Source: MSPOR6 sp964652195
GTDB lineage: Bacteria > Poribacteria > WGA-4E > WGA-3G
DNA: 64,000 nt
Assembly: GCA_964652195.1 (NCBI GenBank)
Contig: CAZZBB010000012.1
Coordinates: 73,058 to 137,057 of the forward strand
Direction of reading: 5' to 3'
The notes under the pieces are model-generated. The model ran no database searches. It worked only from the letters and a program-made list of their open reading frames with translations, and was not told the origin of the DNA. This document shows positions 28,957 to 38,571 of the stretch, one piece after another. Both the position numbers and the translations under genes were made by a program. Numbering within the stretch: position 1 is the first letter of the stretch; the number at the start of each line of letters is the position of its first letter.

Positions 28957-29291
28957 ATTACTTCTTTCTTGTACGTATTTTATGACATTATTCTAACAGA
29001 TTTCTATATTATCGTCTTTGTTAATCTACTTGACACGGATATTTACAGACAATCCATCTGGTGAAGATATGTCATTTTGACAGGATCAGTGTATCCTCTT
29101 TTAGCATTTTCCGTAACAGATATAAGATACATCTTACTCAAAATCTGACACCTTGTCTACCTATTTTGTACACCCATGAATCGAAACTGAACAGGTTTCT
29201 ATACAATACATTTTAGTTGCAATTTGTGGTTAGATATGTTATTATTGTATATGGTTAAGTCTGAATGCCTTGCTTGTAGGAGGACAGGCGA
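28957..29291. other. Divergent intergenic region between sulfatase and HNH genes
   Basis: No gene is seen. The right part carries a good promoter candidate for the HNH gene, listed separately. Confidence 0.5.
29217..29245 (+). promoter_or_regulatory. Sigma-70-type promoter candidate for the HNH nuclease gene
   Basis: TTGCAA (29217-29222) and TATTAT (29240-29245) are separated by 17 bases, about 45 bases upstream of the GTG start. Confidence 0.4.
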
Positions 29292-29804
29292 GTGGAAGTA
29301 ACCGTTCTGGTACTAAATGCCAGTTATGAAGCAATTAATGTTTGCAATCTCAGACGTGCCTTGAAGATGGTTTTTAAAGGAACTGCTCAAACTGAGGAAG
29401 TGTCTGATTCAGAGATACACTCACCATCAGCTGTTGTTAAAGTCCCGCATGTAATTCGGTTGGTAAACTATGTACATGTTCCGCGAAGTGTAGTGAAGTT
29501 TTCTCGTAAAAACGTACTCGCAAGGGACCAGCACATATGTCAGTATTGCAATAAGGAATATTCAGGGTCTATGTTAACACTTGACCATGTTATTCCTCTT
29601 TCAAAGGGTGGAAAAACTACCTGGGAAAATGTTGTGACTGCCTGTAAACGATGCAATAATAGAAAAGGTAATCAGATGCTTCATGAAACACAATTCAAGC
29701 TGAGACGCATACCGAAAACTCCTTCAATTCTAACGTACTTGCAGCTTAATCGACATTTTCGTGGCTACCATCCATCATGGAAAAAGTATCTCTATATTAA
29801 CTAA
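29292..29804 (+). CDS. HNH endonuclease
   Basis: This 170-residue protein has a beta-beta-alpha-metal HNH domain at about 80-130. It contains CQYCNKEY, the catalytic LTLDHVIPLSKGG and the second zinc pair CKRCNNRKG. Its N-terminal LVLNASYEAINVCNLRRALK is typical of a widespread housekeeping-like HNH family of uncertain role. The GTG start is supported by AGGAGG eight bases upstream. It lies just upstream of rnpA, as it does in some other bacteria. Confidence 0.9.
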   Translation: MEVTVLVLNASYEAINVCNLRRALKMVFKGTAQTEEVSDSEIHSPSAVVKVPHVIRLVNYVHVPRSVVKFSRKNVLARDQHICQYCNKEYSGSMLTLDHVIPLSKGGKTTWENVVTACKRCNNRKGNQMLHETQFKLRRIPKTPSILTYLQLNRHFRGYHPSWKKYLYIN

Positions 29805-29911
29805 ATTGCATCCCATATATCCTCTGTATCTATTGTCTGTGAGTAATGACAAGTCCGATAAAATATTGTGCAGATGAAAGGGTGGTATAAAATCTGAATT
29901 AGCCTAACAGT

Positions 29912-30259
29912 ATGCCTTACCAAGCACATCCAGATAGGTTGAAAAAACATTGGGAATTCCAGAGAGTCTATAAATCCGGTAAAAAATACTGGGATACATA
30001 TTTTGTTATATATATATATACTACCCAGTTATGTCAAGCGCGTTTGGGAATTACTGTTAGTAAAAAAGTTGGAAAAAGTGTCCAGAGGAATAGAGTTAAA
30101 AGGCTAATTCGTGAGGTGTTCAGTTTATTAAGATCTGATCTACTTCCAAGCTATGATATTGTTGTTGTAGGTAGACAAGCAGCGTGTGAACTTACTGCAT
30201 CGCAGGTAGAAGAAAGTCTCTATAAACTATTCCGTAAGGCTAAGATATTAGTTGCTTAA
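29912..30259 (+). CDS. rnpA: Ribonuclease P protein component
   Basis: The 115-residue basic protein carries the RNase P signature RLGITVSKKVGKSVQRNRVKR and REVF. It binds the RNA subunit to mature tRNA 5' ends. The gene begins the block rnpA-yidD-yidC-khpB-mnmE. Ribosomal protein L34 (rpmH), normally just upstream, is missing: the 107-base gap to the HNH gene cannot hold it. Confidence 0.95.
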   Translation: MPYQAHPDRLKKHWEFQRVYKSGKKYWDTYFVIYIYTTQLCQARLGITVSKKVGKSVQRNRVKRLIREVFSLLRSDLLPSYDIVVVGRQAACELTASQVEESLYKLFRKAKILVA

Positions 30260-30285
30260 GTAAAAAGTTATATGTCTTACCAAAT

Positions 30286-30336
30286 ACTTACCGACTATTT
30301 GTAGTCAAAACTTACTCCCTACATTAATAGGTAAGT
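30286..30336 (+). other. Structured leader between rnpA and yidD
   Basis: ACTTACC (30286-30292) pairs with GGTAAGT (30330-30336) and encloses GACTA-TTTG-TAGTC (30293-30306). This gives a small branched fold in the 137-base spacer. It could be a processing site or attenuator, or may mean nothing. Confidence 0.25.
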
Positions 30337-30396
30337 CGGATTTAATGACTTGCTTAAACCTAACCCCAACATACATTTGAATACTATTTATGTAAT

Positions 30397-30606
30397 ATGA
30401 AGCGATTATTTCTGTACGCAATCCGCGGTTATCGCCGTTTTATTTCCCCACTACTACCTCCAACATGTCGTTTCCATCCGACTTGTTCACATTATGCACA
30501 ACAAGCTTTTGAAAAATATGGAACATTAAAGGGTATATGGTTAACCGTAAGACGGTTGGTAAAATGCCATCCTTATCATCCTGGGGGTTTTGACCCACTT
30601 AAATAG
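30397..30606 (+). CDS. yidD: Membrane protein insertion efficiency factor YidD
   Basis: The 69-residue protein shows the YidD pattern: an amphipathic N-terminal helix (RLFLYAIRGYRRFISP), three conserved Cys in CRFHPTCSHYA and VKCHPYHPGGFDP. It helps YidC insert proteins at the cytoplasmic face of the inner membrane, and its place between rnpA and yidC is the usual one. Confidence 0.95.
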   Translation: MKRLFLYAIRGYRRFISPLLPPTCRFHPTCSHYAQQAFEKYGTLKGIWLTVRRLVKCHPYHPGGFDPLK

Positions 30607-30690
30607 TTAATAATACAGACACTATTAATGAATCATAGTGTATGAATAGAAGAATGACACTATAGATAATTGAGGAGCACCTAATAGTAA

Positions 30691-32523
30691 ATGGGATCAC
30701 GTTATATTCTCGCACTCGTTCTAATGGTTGTTGTAATGATTGCCTGGAGTCTAATATTTGGTAATCGCTTTACCCCTGAACAGAACGAATCCGAATTAAG
30801 CGAACAGACTCCGTCAAACGGTACACCTGATGTACAACCAGGAGAGATAGAAAATGGCATAAGTAGTACTGAAGATACCTTTGTATCACAGGAAAAACCT
30901 GATGATCCGACTGTTCATATCCAAACAAATACATACGATATTATATTCAACGAAAAACTTGCAATAGCAAAAAAATGGGATTTAATAGAAAAGAATGAAA
31001 ATGGAGAATTACGATTTCCTGACAGATCAACCACAACCAAGAATCTTGCTCTGAACCTAATTCCTGAAAACGCTTTAGACTGTCTGGCAATCCGTTTTGG
31101 AAATCCAATTCTTCAGGATGATTTACAACGGGCAAAGTGGGAAGCCGATAAGAATGACATACAACTTCAAAAAATGGAAGGACCACAAACCCTTACCTTC
31201 ACGACTATAATTGGCAAACAACTAAAAGTTGAAAAGATATTCAAATTTTATCCGAATGGTTATATAGTTGATTTGATGTTAAGATTCGAGAACGTCACTG
31301 CTGATTCTCAAACAATACAAATCGGTTCAAATACACCAGGTAATGGGTATGAGCTTCGATGGGGACGAGGAATTAACGCGGATCTACTTGTTCACGAAAA
31401 AAAGGCAGGCAAACCGGGTAGACGTAGTACCAGAGAAGGTGCAAAGACATATATTGGAACCGGAAAACCTACGCATGAATTAAAACCAGAAGTGGCATCA
31501 GCAACTGTACTCTGGGCTGGTCTGAATAGTCAATACTTTAGTGCACTAATGATTCCAGAGCCAGAACTATATGCAACTTATAGACTTGACTCCTTAATAA
31601 CAAATCAAACACCTGATCCCCTTGTTGCTGCACCGGACCAAACTGCTGTCCTGAATATACCAATCTCCTTACTTCAAGCCAATCAGACTTCATCCCATGC
31701 ATTTCGTCTGTATGTCGGACCAAATGATGACACTCTCCTGAAACAAATTACAGCACCCAATGATTCAGAAACACCAATTAATTTATCTAAAGTAATAAGT
31801 TTTGGATTTTTTGGTCCCTTATCATGGGGAATGCTCTGGTTTGTAAGGTACTTATATAAGATCTTTGGAAACTATGGCGTGGCAATAATCTTATTAACTG
31901 CTTTAGTGAAGATTGTTTCTTTTCCACTTACACGGAAAGCACATGTTTCCATGAAGAAAATGCAGGACCTACAACCTCAATTAACCGAATTACGTGAGAA
32001 ATTTCGTGATGATCCTCAAAAACTAAACAGAGCCACAATGCGTATCTATAAAGAAAATGGAGTGAATCCATTAGGAGGTTGTATTCCATGGTTACCACAA
32101 ATCCCAATCTTTTGGGCTCTCTTCTCATTATTGGGAAGTGCTGTCGAATTCCGTGGTGCTCCTTTCCTTTTCTGGATTGATGATCTTTCTGCTCCAGATG
32201 TTCTGATAAGACTACCTTTTACAATACCCTTAATATTTTTAGAAATAGACGCCATTCGATTTTTACCTATATTAAATGGACTAACAACATGGCTTCAACA
32301 GAAATTCGTAGGCGGTATGTCAGCAACACCTGCTACCAGTAATACTCAAGCAAAAATCATGCAATTTATGCCTCTTATTTTCGTATTTCTTTTTTATAAC
32401 TGGGCTTCTGGATTTGTGTTATACTGGTTGTGTAATAATGTATTTACAGTTGCTCAACAGCAGATACAAACCAGATATTTCCATGATGGTGAATCCAAAA
32501 ATGATGTGAAACCATCAAAATGA
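30691..32523 (+). CDS. yidC: Membrane protein insertase YidC
   Basis: The 610-residue protein has an N-terminal membrane anchor (about 5-22) and an acidic linker. A large periplasmic beta domain (about 75-350) follows, as in diderm YidC. Five conserved membrane segments follow from about 365, including SFPLTRKAHVSMKKMQ and NPLGGCIPWLPQIPIFWALF. It inserts membrane proteins alone or with Sec. GAGGAG upstream of the ATG supports the start. Confidence 0.96.
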   Translation: MGSRYILALVLMVVVMIAWSLIFGNRFTPEQNESELSEQTPSNGTPDVQPGEIENGISSTEDTFVSQEKPDDPTVHIQTNTYDIIFNEKLAIAKKWDLIEKNENGELRFPDRSTTTKNLALNLIPENALDCLAIRFGNPILQDDLQRAKWEADKNDIQLQKMEGPQTLTFTTIIGKQLKVEKIFKFYPNGYIVDLMLRFENVTADSQTIQIGSNTPGNGYELRWGRGINADLLVHEKKAGKPGRRSTREGAKTYIGTGKPTHELKPEVASATVLWAGLNSQYFSALMIPEPELYATYRLDSLITNQTPDPLVAAPDQTAVLNIPISLLQANQTSSHAFRLYVGPNDDTLLKQITAPNDSETPINLSKVISFGFFGPLSWGMLWFVRYLYKIFGNYGVAIILLTALVKIVSFPLTRKAHVSMKKMQDLQPQLTELREKFRDDPQKLNRATMRIYKENGVNPLGGCIPWLPQIPIFWALFSLLGSAVEFRGAPFLFWIDDLSAPDVLIRLPFTIPLIFLEIDAIRFLPILNGLTTWLQQKFVGGMSATPATSNTQAKIMQFMPLIFVFLFYNWASGFVLYWLCNNVFTVAQQQIQTRYFHDGESKNDVKPSK

Positions 32524-32633
32524 TTACTTGCTGAGTTTGCGTTTCAAGAGAATAGGTTAACCTTCGACCGTTCATGTTGAGGAATTTGAGACTTGAATAT
32601 CTGATTCTTCAACACACTAAGGAATACAACAAT

Positions 32634-33260
32634 ATGCAAAATTTCATTGAAACTGAAGCTGAAACTGTAGAAGAAGCAATTGATCTCGCACTATCAGAAC
32701 TACAAGTTACGCGTGAAGACGTAAACATCATCATATTAAATGAACCGACGAAAGGTATACTGAGTTTCGGTGCAAAGCCAGCGAAAATTCGAGCTGCTCT
32801 TAAGGATAATACAAGTTTTTCTCCTGAATCTATCCTGAAAGAAATACTAACTCGAATCGGAATTGATGGTGAAGTCGAATCTTCACAGGTTGATGGGAGT
32901 CAACATCTAAACATGATTACTGATTCTCCCGCCCTACTAATTGGTAAGCATGGACAGACACTTGACTCTATTGAACGTATTCTCAATTGTATTGTAAATA
33001 AGAATGCACTCGTAAAGAAAAAGATATTTGTTGACACAGAAGGATACAGAGAACGACGGGAGGAATCACTATCTGAACTTGCACATCAAATAGCAAGTAA
33101 AGTAAAGCGAACTCGTCAGGATGCTGTGATGTCACCTATGTCTGCTAAAGATAGACGCATAATACATCTTGCCCTACAATCTGATGATACTGTTTCCACT
33201 TTTAGTCAAGGCGAAGGTGATTTCCGTCGCGTTGTAGTTACAATACAAAACGAGAATTGA
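32634..33260 (+). CDS. khpB: RNA-binding protein KhpB (Jag/SpoIIIJ-associated)
   Basis: About 208 residues: an N-terminal Jag_N domain (FIETEAETVEEAIDLAL), a KH domain (SPALLIGKHGQTLDSIERI) and a C-terminal R3H domain (MSAKDRRIIHLAL). It binds RNA in the cytoplasm and is usually encoded next to yidC. The open frame extends to 32574, but the ATG at 32634 gives the family start MQNFIETEAETV and has AAGGA upstream. Confidence 0.92.
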   Translation: MQNFIETEAETVEEAIDLALSELQVTREDVNIIILNEPTKGILSFGAKPAKIRAALKDNTSFSPESILKEILTRIGIDGEVESSQVDGSQHLNMITDSPALLIGKHGQTLDSIERILNCIVNKNALVKKKIFVDTEGYRERREESLSELAHQIASKVKRTRQDAVMSPMSAKDRRIIHLALQSDDTVSTFSQGEGDFRRVVVTIQNEN

Positions 33261-33317
33261 TCCTGAATACTGTTCCATTTTATGGTAATATTGTTTCTTA
33301 TAGAACAGGATTAAAAT

Positions 33318-34706
33318 ATGAACATTGACGATACCATCGCTGCCATAGCAACACCGAAAGGGGAGGGTGGCATCGGTATTGTACGTGTAAGTGGTCCACT
33401 TGCCCTTCCTATTGCATGTGAACTATTTCGTCCATCTCGTAAAGTCCACACCGAACAACTTCCTTCTCATTCACTTACACACGGATATATCGTTGATAGG
33501 TCAACATCAGAAGATATTATTGATGAAGTACTACTCGGTATAATGCGTGCCCCCCAAACCTATACAACTGAAGATATTGTTGAATTTAATTGCCACGGCG
33601 GTGTAGTGACGTTGTCCACTGTCTTGGATTTAGTTATAAAAGCCGGTGCAAGAACGGCTGAACCGGGAGAATTCACAAAAAGGGCATTCTTAAATGGTAG
33701 GTTAGACCTTGCACAAGCGGAAGCAGTCGCGGAACTTATCAGTTCAAAAACAGATTTAAGTCGTAAGATTGCGATTAAAGCTCTTGAGGGTAAACTATCG
33801 GAGAGCGTAAACATGCTTAGTGATAGAGTTTCGTCCCTCCTTGCTGAAATTGAGGCATCAATTGATTTTCCAGAAGAGGACTTGGATTTCATGAAGATTG
33901 AGACGCAATTGATCAATGCCCGTAATATTAAGACTGATATGGAAGACTTACTCAAATCTGCTTCAGAAGGTCGTATTATCAAAGAGGGGATTGATGTTGC
34001 AATTTTGGGGAAACCAAATGTTGGTAAATCCAGCCTTTTTAATGTCCTTATTAACACAGCACGTGCAATTGTTACGGATATACCGGGAACAACACGCGAT
34101 ACAATTGATGAATTGATTAATATAGCAGGCATCCCGATTAATCTTGTGGATACAGCAGGAATTCGACATACAGATGATCCTGTTGAAAAAGAGGGTGTTC
34201 AAAGAAGTAGAGATATCAGTACTAAAGCAGAATTTCTACTTGTAATGTTTGATGCTTCTGAATCCTTAAATGATGACGATATTCATCTATTACAGATAGC
34301 TAATTCACATTCTGCTATTCTAATCTTGAATAAGACGGATCTAAATAACGTAATCAAACCTGAAGATTTAATTAATCACTGTCCCGATAGAAAGGTGGTC
34401 CAAACTGCTATTATTCAAGAAAAAGGAGTTGAACAGCTGAAAACTGCTATACAAGAAGAATTACTTGGTAAAGATTTCACTTTTGGTGAATCCTCCATAG
34501 TTAGCAATTCCCGTCATCAAGAGGCGTTACGTCATGCAAAAACTGCTATTGATAATGTTATAGAGAGTTTAGAAGGTGAGATGCCACCGGACCTCGTTTC
34601 CGTTGACCTGCGTATATGTCTTGATGCCATAGGTGATATTGTTGGGAAAACGACTACTGAAGACATCCTGGATCGTATTTTCTCACAATTCTGTGTTGGA
34701 AAGTAG
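33318..34706 (+). CDS. mnmE: tRNA uridine-5-carboxymethylaminomethyl modification GTPase MnmE
   Basis: The 462-residue protein has an N-terminal folate-binding domain (TIAAIATPKGEGGIGIVRVS, FNCHGG). A helical domain is interrupted by a G domain (GKPNVGKSSLFN, DTAGIRHT, NKTD). The C-terminus is FCVGK, which fits the catalytic CxGK motif. With MnmG it modifies the wobble uridine of several tRNAs. mnmG, often next, is not in the window. Confidence 0.96.
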   Translation: MNIDDTIAAIATPKGEGGIGIVRVSGPLALPIACELFRPSRKVHTEQLPSHSLTHGYIVDRSTSEDIIDEVLLGIMRAPQTYTTEDIVEFNCHGGVVTLSTVLDLVIKAGARTAEPGEFTKRAFLNGRLDLAQAEAVAELISSKTDLSRKIAIKALEGKLSESVNMLSDRVSSLLAEIEASIDFPEEDLDFMKIETQLINARNIKTDMEDLLKSASEGRIIKEGIDVAILGKPNVGKSSLFNVLINTARAIVTDIPGTTRDTIDELINIAGIPINLVDTAGIRHTDDPVEKEGVQRSRDISTKAEFLLVMFDASESLNDDDIHLLQIANSHSAILILNKTDLNNVIKPEDLINHCPDRKVVQTAIIQEKGVEQLKTAIQEELLGKDFTFGESSIVSNSRHQEALRHAKTAIDNVIESLEGEMPPDLVSVDLRICLDAIGDIVGKTTTEDILDRIFSQFCVGK

Positions 34707-35114
34707 AAGTAGAATTCTATATTTACTAAGAGATTAAATCTCTAATACACAAACCGTTATGAATCCCAGGTAGATTCCGTGGGAACTATATTTACGATTC
34801 TGGGTGCATGTATAAACAGATATTACATATTTTGTTGGTTTGTCTATAGTAAACAATTGTTTTATTTTGGAGTTATACTCTTATATTTTATATATGCTGT
34901 AGAGTCCTGAATCTGAGGATCATTTCTCAAGTAATGACTTCTAAAGAGCAATTTCAAAATACTCAAACATTGGTATTACAAGTGTTTTATTGGACAGTTC
35001 AAGTCAGAATATGGTAATATATAACACTCGTTGAAATAGTGTGATTTCGAATGATTGATATTGTTTAACCAGCTGTCGAGAATTTCCTTGACAGTTTAGT
35101 AAAGGAGAGAATTA
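34707..35114. other. Intergenic region upstream of the first selenoprotein gene
   Basis: These 408 bases contain no supported gene. A small dyad (CTGTC ... GACAG, about 35075-35096) lies just before the AAAGGAGAG ribosome binding site of the selenoprotein gene. AT-rich sequence at 34980-35030 could hold its promoter, but no convincing -35/-10 pair is seen. Confidence 0.4.
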
Positions 35115-36230
35115 ATGTGTAATTCTGTTTTAGAAAATAAAATTACCTTACTATCTGCATTTGGCATATTCTTAATACTTGTTGTTTCAATGCAAGTTTA
35201 TGCTGAAGGAGAAATGGTGGAGTGGGGTACATCCATTGAAGAAGCACAAATTCAGGCGGCTGAAAGTGGAAAGCCCATTATGATGGACTTCTATACGGAT
35301 TGGTGAGGTTACTGTAAGCGGCTGGATGCCGAAACATTTACAAATATAGAAGTCATTGCTCTTACAGAGAAATTCATTCCGGTTAAGGTAAATCCCGAAC
35401 ATGATGATAAACCAATCAATAGAGAAACAGGAAATAAATTTGGTGTGACAGGTTATCCTGCAATCCTGTTTGTCAGTCCGGATGGGGGATTAATTCAACA
35501 TCATAAAGGTTTTGCACCACCTGAACGATTTTTACCCGTCATGAAAAAGGCAATAGAATTAGAAGAAGCCTTTAAAGAGAAGTTGGCAAAGTTTCAGAAA
35601 ATGCCAGATGATTTAACACTTAATCGTGAAATGGCAATGCTTTATCTACAACGTCATCAAATTGAAAAAGCAGAACCAATCCTTGAGAAGATGCCTGATG
35701 ATGTGGATCTTAACAGGGAATTTGCAATATACTATCTGAGTAAGAATGAGATTGAAAAAGCTCTCTTGATAAAAGAAAAGATGCCTGACGATCTTAAGTT
35801 GAATTTCGAATTCGTCAAAACTTATCTGAGCCAGAGACAATTTGGAGAGGCATTAATCATTAGTGATACGATTCTTGCATCAGATCCAAAAAATGACTCC
35901 GGGATTCTTCCTGATATGCACTATGAAATCGCTTTAGGTCATGCACGAATGATACAAAATAGTCCGGAAGAACTTAGACAAGGATATTTCGATACTGCTG
36001 TGACACACTTCCAAATGGTCGTAGATAAATACCCAGATAGTGTACGGAATGAAATTTCCCAACTCTATCTTGGCGTAACATATTCACTTGTAGGTAAATA
36101 CAATACATCAATTGAAGTTCTTGAAAAACTAATTAATCATACATCTGATGAAAATATGAAAAAACAGGCTGAAGCGAACTTAAATCGTGTTAAGCAATCG
36201 GTCGCAGATGATGCTGGAAATGATAATTAG
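35115..36230 (+). CDS. Exported thioredoxin-like selenoprotein with TPR-like repeats (UGA = selenocysteine 64)
   Basis: The reading frame is broken only by TGA at 35304-35306. Reading that codon as selenocysteine gives a 371-residue protein. A signal peptide (about 9-31) leads to a thioredoxin-like domain reading KPIMMDFYTDW-U-GYCKRLDAETF, so the TGA sits exactly where the first Cys of WCxxC belongs. The fold continues with VTGYPAILFVSPDGG (cis-Pro loop). Residues about 150-250 contain three roughly 35-residue repeats starting KMPDD, followed by a TPR segment. A stem-loop starts right after the TGA (see the SECIS entry). AAAGGAGAG precedes the ATG. The gene is otherwise intact and overlaps convergent rluB by four bases. 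A pseudogene or a mutated WCGYC protein is the alternative. Confidence 0.8.
35307..35336 (+). promoter_or_regulatory. Putative bacterial SECIS element, gene at 35115
   Basis: Downstream of the TGA, TGT (35313-35315) pairs with ACA (35334-35336), and CGGC (35319-35322) with GCCG (35328-35331). The apical loop is TGGAT (35323-35327). The distance from the TGA to the loop is 16 bases and a G occupies loop position 2. Both fit the described limits for bacterial SECIS hairpins read by SelB. Confidence 0.65.
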
Positions 36231-36973
36231 TCTGTTAGGTCTTTTACTTCTGCGGGGGTAAGATGTCTATACTGCCCCTGCGGAAGATTTCCTAACGATA
36301 ACCTGCCAATACGTGTCCGTTTCAACCTTATCACTCTATGCCCTACTGCCTTAAACATTAACCTAACTTGTCGTTTTTTTCCTTCATGTATAATCACTCT
36401 CAACTTTGATATCTTTCCGCTTCTATTTCTTTTATCAGATATAGTTTCGGTAGCGGAAAAATTCACATCTAATAACGTAATCTTTGCTGGGGATGTTATA
36501 CCTTTATGGAGTTTAACACCATTACGGAGACGATCAAGAGAACGTTTGTTTGGAATACCGTTGACCCATGCAAGATAGGTCTTTTCTATTTCATGACTCG
36601 GATGCATCATACGATTTGCAAATTGTCCATCATTCGTAAATAGTAAAAGTCCTTCAGTATCCAAATCTAAACGCCCCACTGGATATATAGACTTAGGTAA
36701 GTCGGTTAGTAAATCCATTACTGTTTGACGTCCCCGTTCATCATTTCGAGTGGTGATATATCCAGCAGGTTTGTTTAACATGAGATAAATTCGGTGTGTT
36801 AATGGCTCTACCAGTTCGCCTTCAAATTCTATAGTATCTGTCCGCACATCTATTGGATGACCCGGTATGAATACCGGCGTTCCGTTGACAGTTACACGCC
36901 CTTCACGTATAGAACGTTTTACTGCACGCCGAGAAGCAACACCTGAAGTAGCTATAAATTTCTCTAATCGCAC
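36227..36973 (-). CDS. rluB: Ribosomal large-subunit pseudouridine synthase B family
   Basis: The 248-residue protein has an N-terminal S4 RNA-binding domain (MRLEKFIATSGVASRRAVKR) and an RsuA-type catalytic domain with GRLDLDTEGLLLFTNDG holding the active Asp. It also has the closing EGKKRQVRLMF. It isomerises a uridine in 23S rRNA (RluB or a close RsuA-family paralogue). It converges with the selenoprotein gene, overlapping by four bases, and lies 15 bases downstream of the HAD gene. Confidence 0.9.
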   Translation of the reverse strand: MRLEKFIATSGVASRRAVKRSIREGRVTVNGTPVFIPGHPIDVRTDTIEFEGELVEPLTHRIYLMLNKPAGYITTRNDERGRQTVMDLLTDLPKSIYPVGRLDLDTEGLLLFTNDGQFANRMMHPSHEIEKTYLAWVNGIPNKRSLDRLRNGVKLHKGITSPAKITLLDVNFSATETISDKRNRSGKISKLRVIIHEGKKRQVRLMFKAVGHRVIRLKRTRIGRLSLGNLPQGQYRHLTPAEVKDLTD

Positions 36974-36988
36974 TTTTACCTGCCAAAA

Positions 36989-37624
36989 CTACGATTCAAT
37001 CTGCCAATTTCTTTCAGTAGCTATTCTTCGAAGTTCCCTATCCGGATTCACTGCAACTGGATTGCCGAATAATTCCAATTTATGTACATCAGAATGATGA
37101 TTGCCGTAGGCGTATGAGGAACTTAGATCAAATCCATGGACTGATGCAAGTTCTTGAGCAAGTGCTGCTTTGTTTTCAGCATAAGGATGTAGACCAACAC
37201 GGTTACCTGTTAATTTACCTTCTAAAACCTCAAGTTTGTGTGCTACCATAATGTCAGTCTGAAAATGTTCATGAAATAGTTCAACTATAAACCACAACGA
37301 ACCTGACATAAGGATTACTGTTCGTCCTTCATTACGATGGATATCTATGAGGGATGAAATGTGAGGGGTTATACTGCCTCGTAGCGAATTTACAAAGCAA
37401 TCCTGAGCTAATTTAGAAAGATGGTGTTCATCTAATCCACGTAAATGAACTCGACAGGATTTTGCCTTTGTATAAGATCTGACTTTCAATAGATGTGAAA
37501 CCCAAGCAAGGAGGTTTGGTATTGGGATTTCACCTTGATTTAGCAAATAGTTTAAAAAGACTTTCTCTGAAGATTTACGGATGAGGGTGCCGTCAAGATC
37601 GAAAATTGCACATGTCTTTTTCAT
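36989..37624 (-). CDS. HAD-superfamily IB phosphatase (SerB-like)
   Basis: The 211-residue protein has the HAD motifs FDLDGTL (nucleophile Asp), MSGSLWF (motif II), a Lys near NKAALAQEL (motif III) and YGNHHSDVHKLEL (motif IV). Class IB members remove phosphate from phosphoserine or similar small molecules. The substrate is not determined. Its start overlaps the stop of pdxJ by one base, so the two are probably co-translated. Confidence 0.85.
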   Translation of the reverse strand: MKKTCAIFDLDGTLIRKSSEKVFLNYLLNQGEIPIPNLLAWVSHLLKVRSYTKAKSCRVHLRGLDEHHLSKLAQDCFVNSLRGSITPHISSLIDIHRNEGRTVILMSGSLWFIVELFHEHFQTDIMVAHKLEVLEGKLTGNRVGLHPYAENKAALAQELASVHGFDLSSSYAYGNHHSDVHKLELFGNPVAVNPDRELRRIATERNWQIES

Positions 37625-38373
37625 TATATCTCCTGTCCTAACGCTACACGATAAGCTTTTACAGCTGCTTCCATCCCAATATAGAGAGCATCTGACATCA
37701 AATGATGTCCAATAGAAACTTCAAGTAAACAAGGTAATTGCTGCAGTCGTGGAAGATTATCAAGATTAAGATCATGCCCGGCATTGATACCAAGACCTAT
37801 GTTGAGTGCCTTTTCGGATGCGTTTCTTAAGAAGACAAACTCACGGGAGATATGCATTTCTGTCTGTGCCTCAGCATAAGGTGCCGTATATAGTTCAATC
37901 CTATCCGTACCAATGTCTAATGATCTTGATATTTGATCAAGATCGGTTCCACTAAACAAACTGACTCTAACTCCAGCACTCTTTAGTGATGATATTATAG
38001 GTTTTAACATTTCACCATCTTTCTTTATATCCCACACCGTGTGACTTGTTATTTCACCACTGATAACTGGCACGAGGGTACACTGCGTCGGTTTAACATC
38101 CAGAACCATTTCAATCAGTTCTGCACGTGGATCTCCTTCAATATTATATTCTATATTACTACCATTTTGATTATTTATCTCTTTTAGGTGATGGGCAATT
38201 TCATACACATCAGTTGGTGTAATATGTCTTTGGTCTTCACGAGGGTGTACAGTGATGCCTTGTGCCCCTGCTTCAATACAGGTGTCCACAGCAGTTAAGA
38301 CATTTGGTATATTACCGCCTCTTGAATTACGCAATGTAGCGACTTTATTTACGTTGACACTTAAAGCAATCAT
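37624..38373 (-). CDS. pdxJ: Pyridoxine 5'-phosphate synthase
   Basis: The 249-residue TIM barrel has the PdxJ pattern SVNVNKVATLRNSRG at the N-terminus, TVHPREDQRHIT (phosphate and catalytic loop) and LEVSIGHHLMSDALYIG at the end. It condenses amino-acetone phosphate and deoxyxylulose phosphate in vitamin B6 synthesis. The canonical DHVATLR reads NKVATLR here, a modest divergence. Confidence 0.93.
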   Translation of the reverse strand: MIALSVNVNKVATLRNSRGGNIPNVLTAVDTCIEAGAQGITVHPREDQRHITPTDVYEIAHHLKEINNQNGSNIEYNIEGDPRAELIEMVLDVKPTQCTLVPVISGEITSHTVWDIKKDGEMLKPIISSLKSAGVRVSLFSGTDLDQISRSLDIGTDRIELYTAPYAEAQTEMHISREFVFLRNASEKALNIGLGINAGHDLNLDNLPRLQQLPCLLEVSIGHHLMSDALYIGMEAAVKAYRVALGQEI

Positions 38374-38571
38374 TCTTCCTCTTTCCTATTTTATTCTGAT
38401 AAGTGATCATTTGTTAGATATAGTGAGTTTTCAAAAGGTGTGGTTAGGAAACTGTACATGTATAGAGTGGAATTGCCCAAATATGTCTTACGGAGTATTG
38501 AGTAAATCTAAAATCCAATAGATTGACTAACAATGTGGATGGAAATTGGCTTTTTCTTGAGATAATCACAC

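Noticed and set aside
29805..29911. Possible rpmH (L34) gene upstream of rnpA
   Set aside because: The gap is shorter than an L34 gene and encodes no Arg/Lys-rich peptide of the right pattern.
33560..34132. 190-codon minus-strand ORF inside mnmE
   Set aside because: It lies wholly within the strongly conserved mnmE frame and is a shadow.
35304..35306. TGA as evidence of a simple pseudogene
   Set aside because: It is the sole interruption, lies exactly at a redox Cys position and is followed by a SECIS-like hairpin. Over 300 codons remain open downstream.
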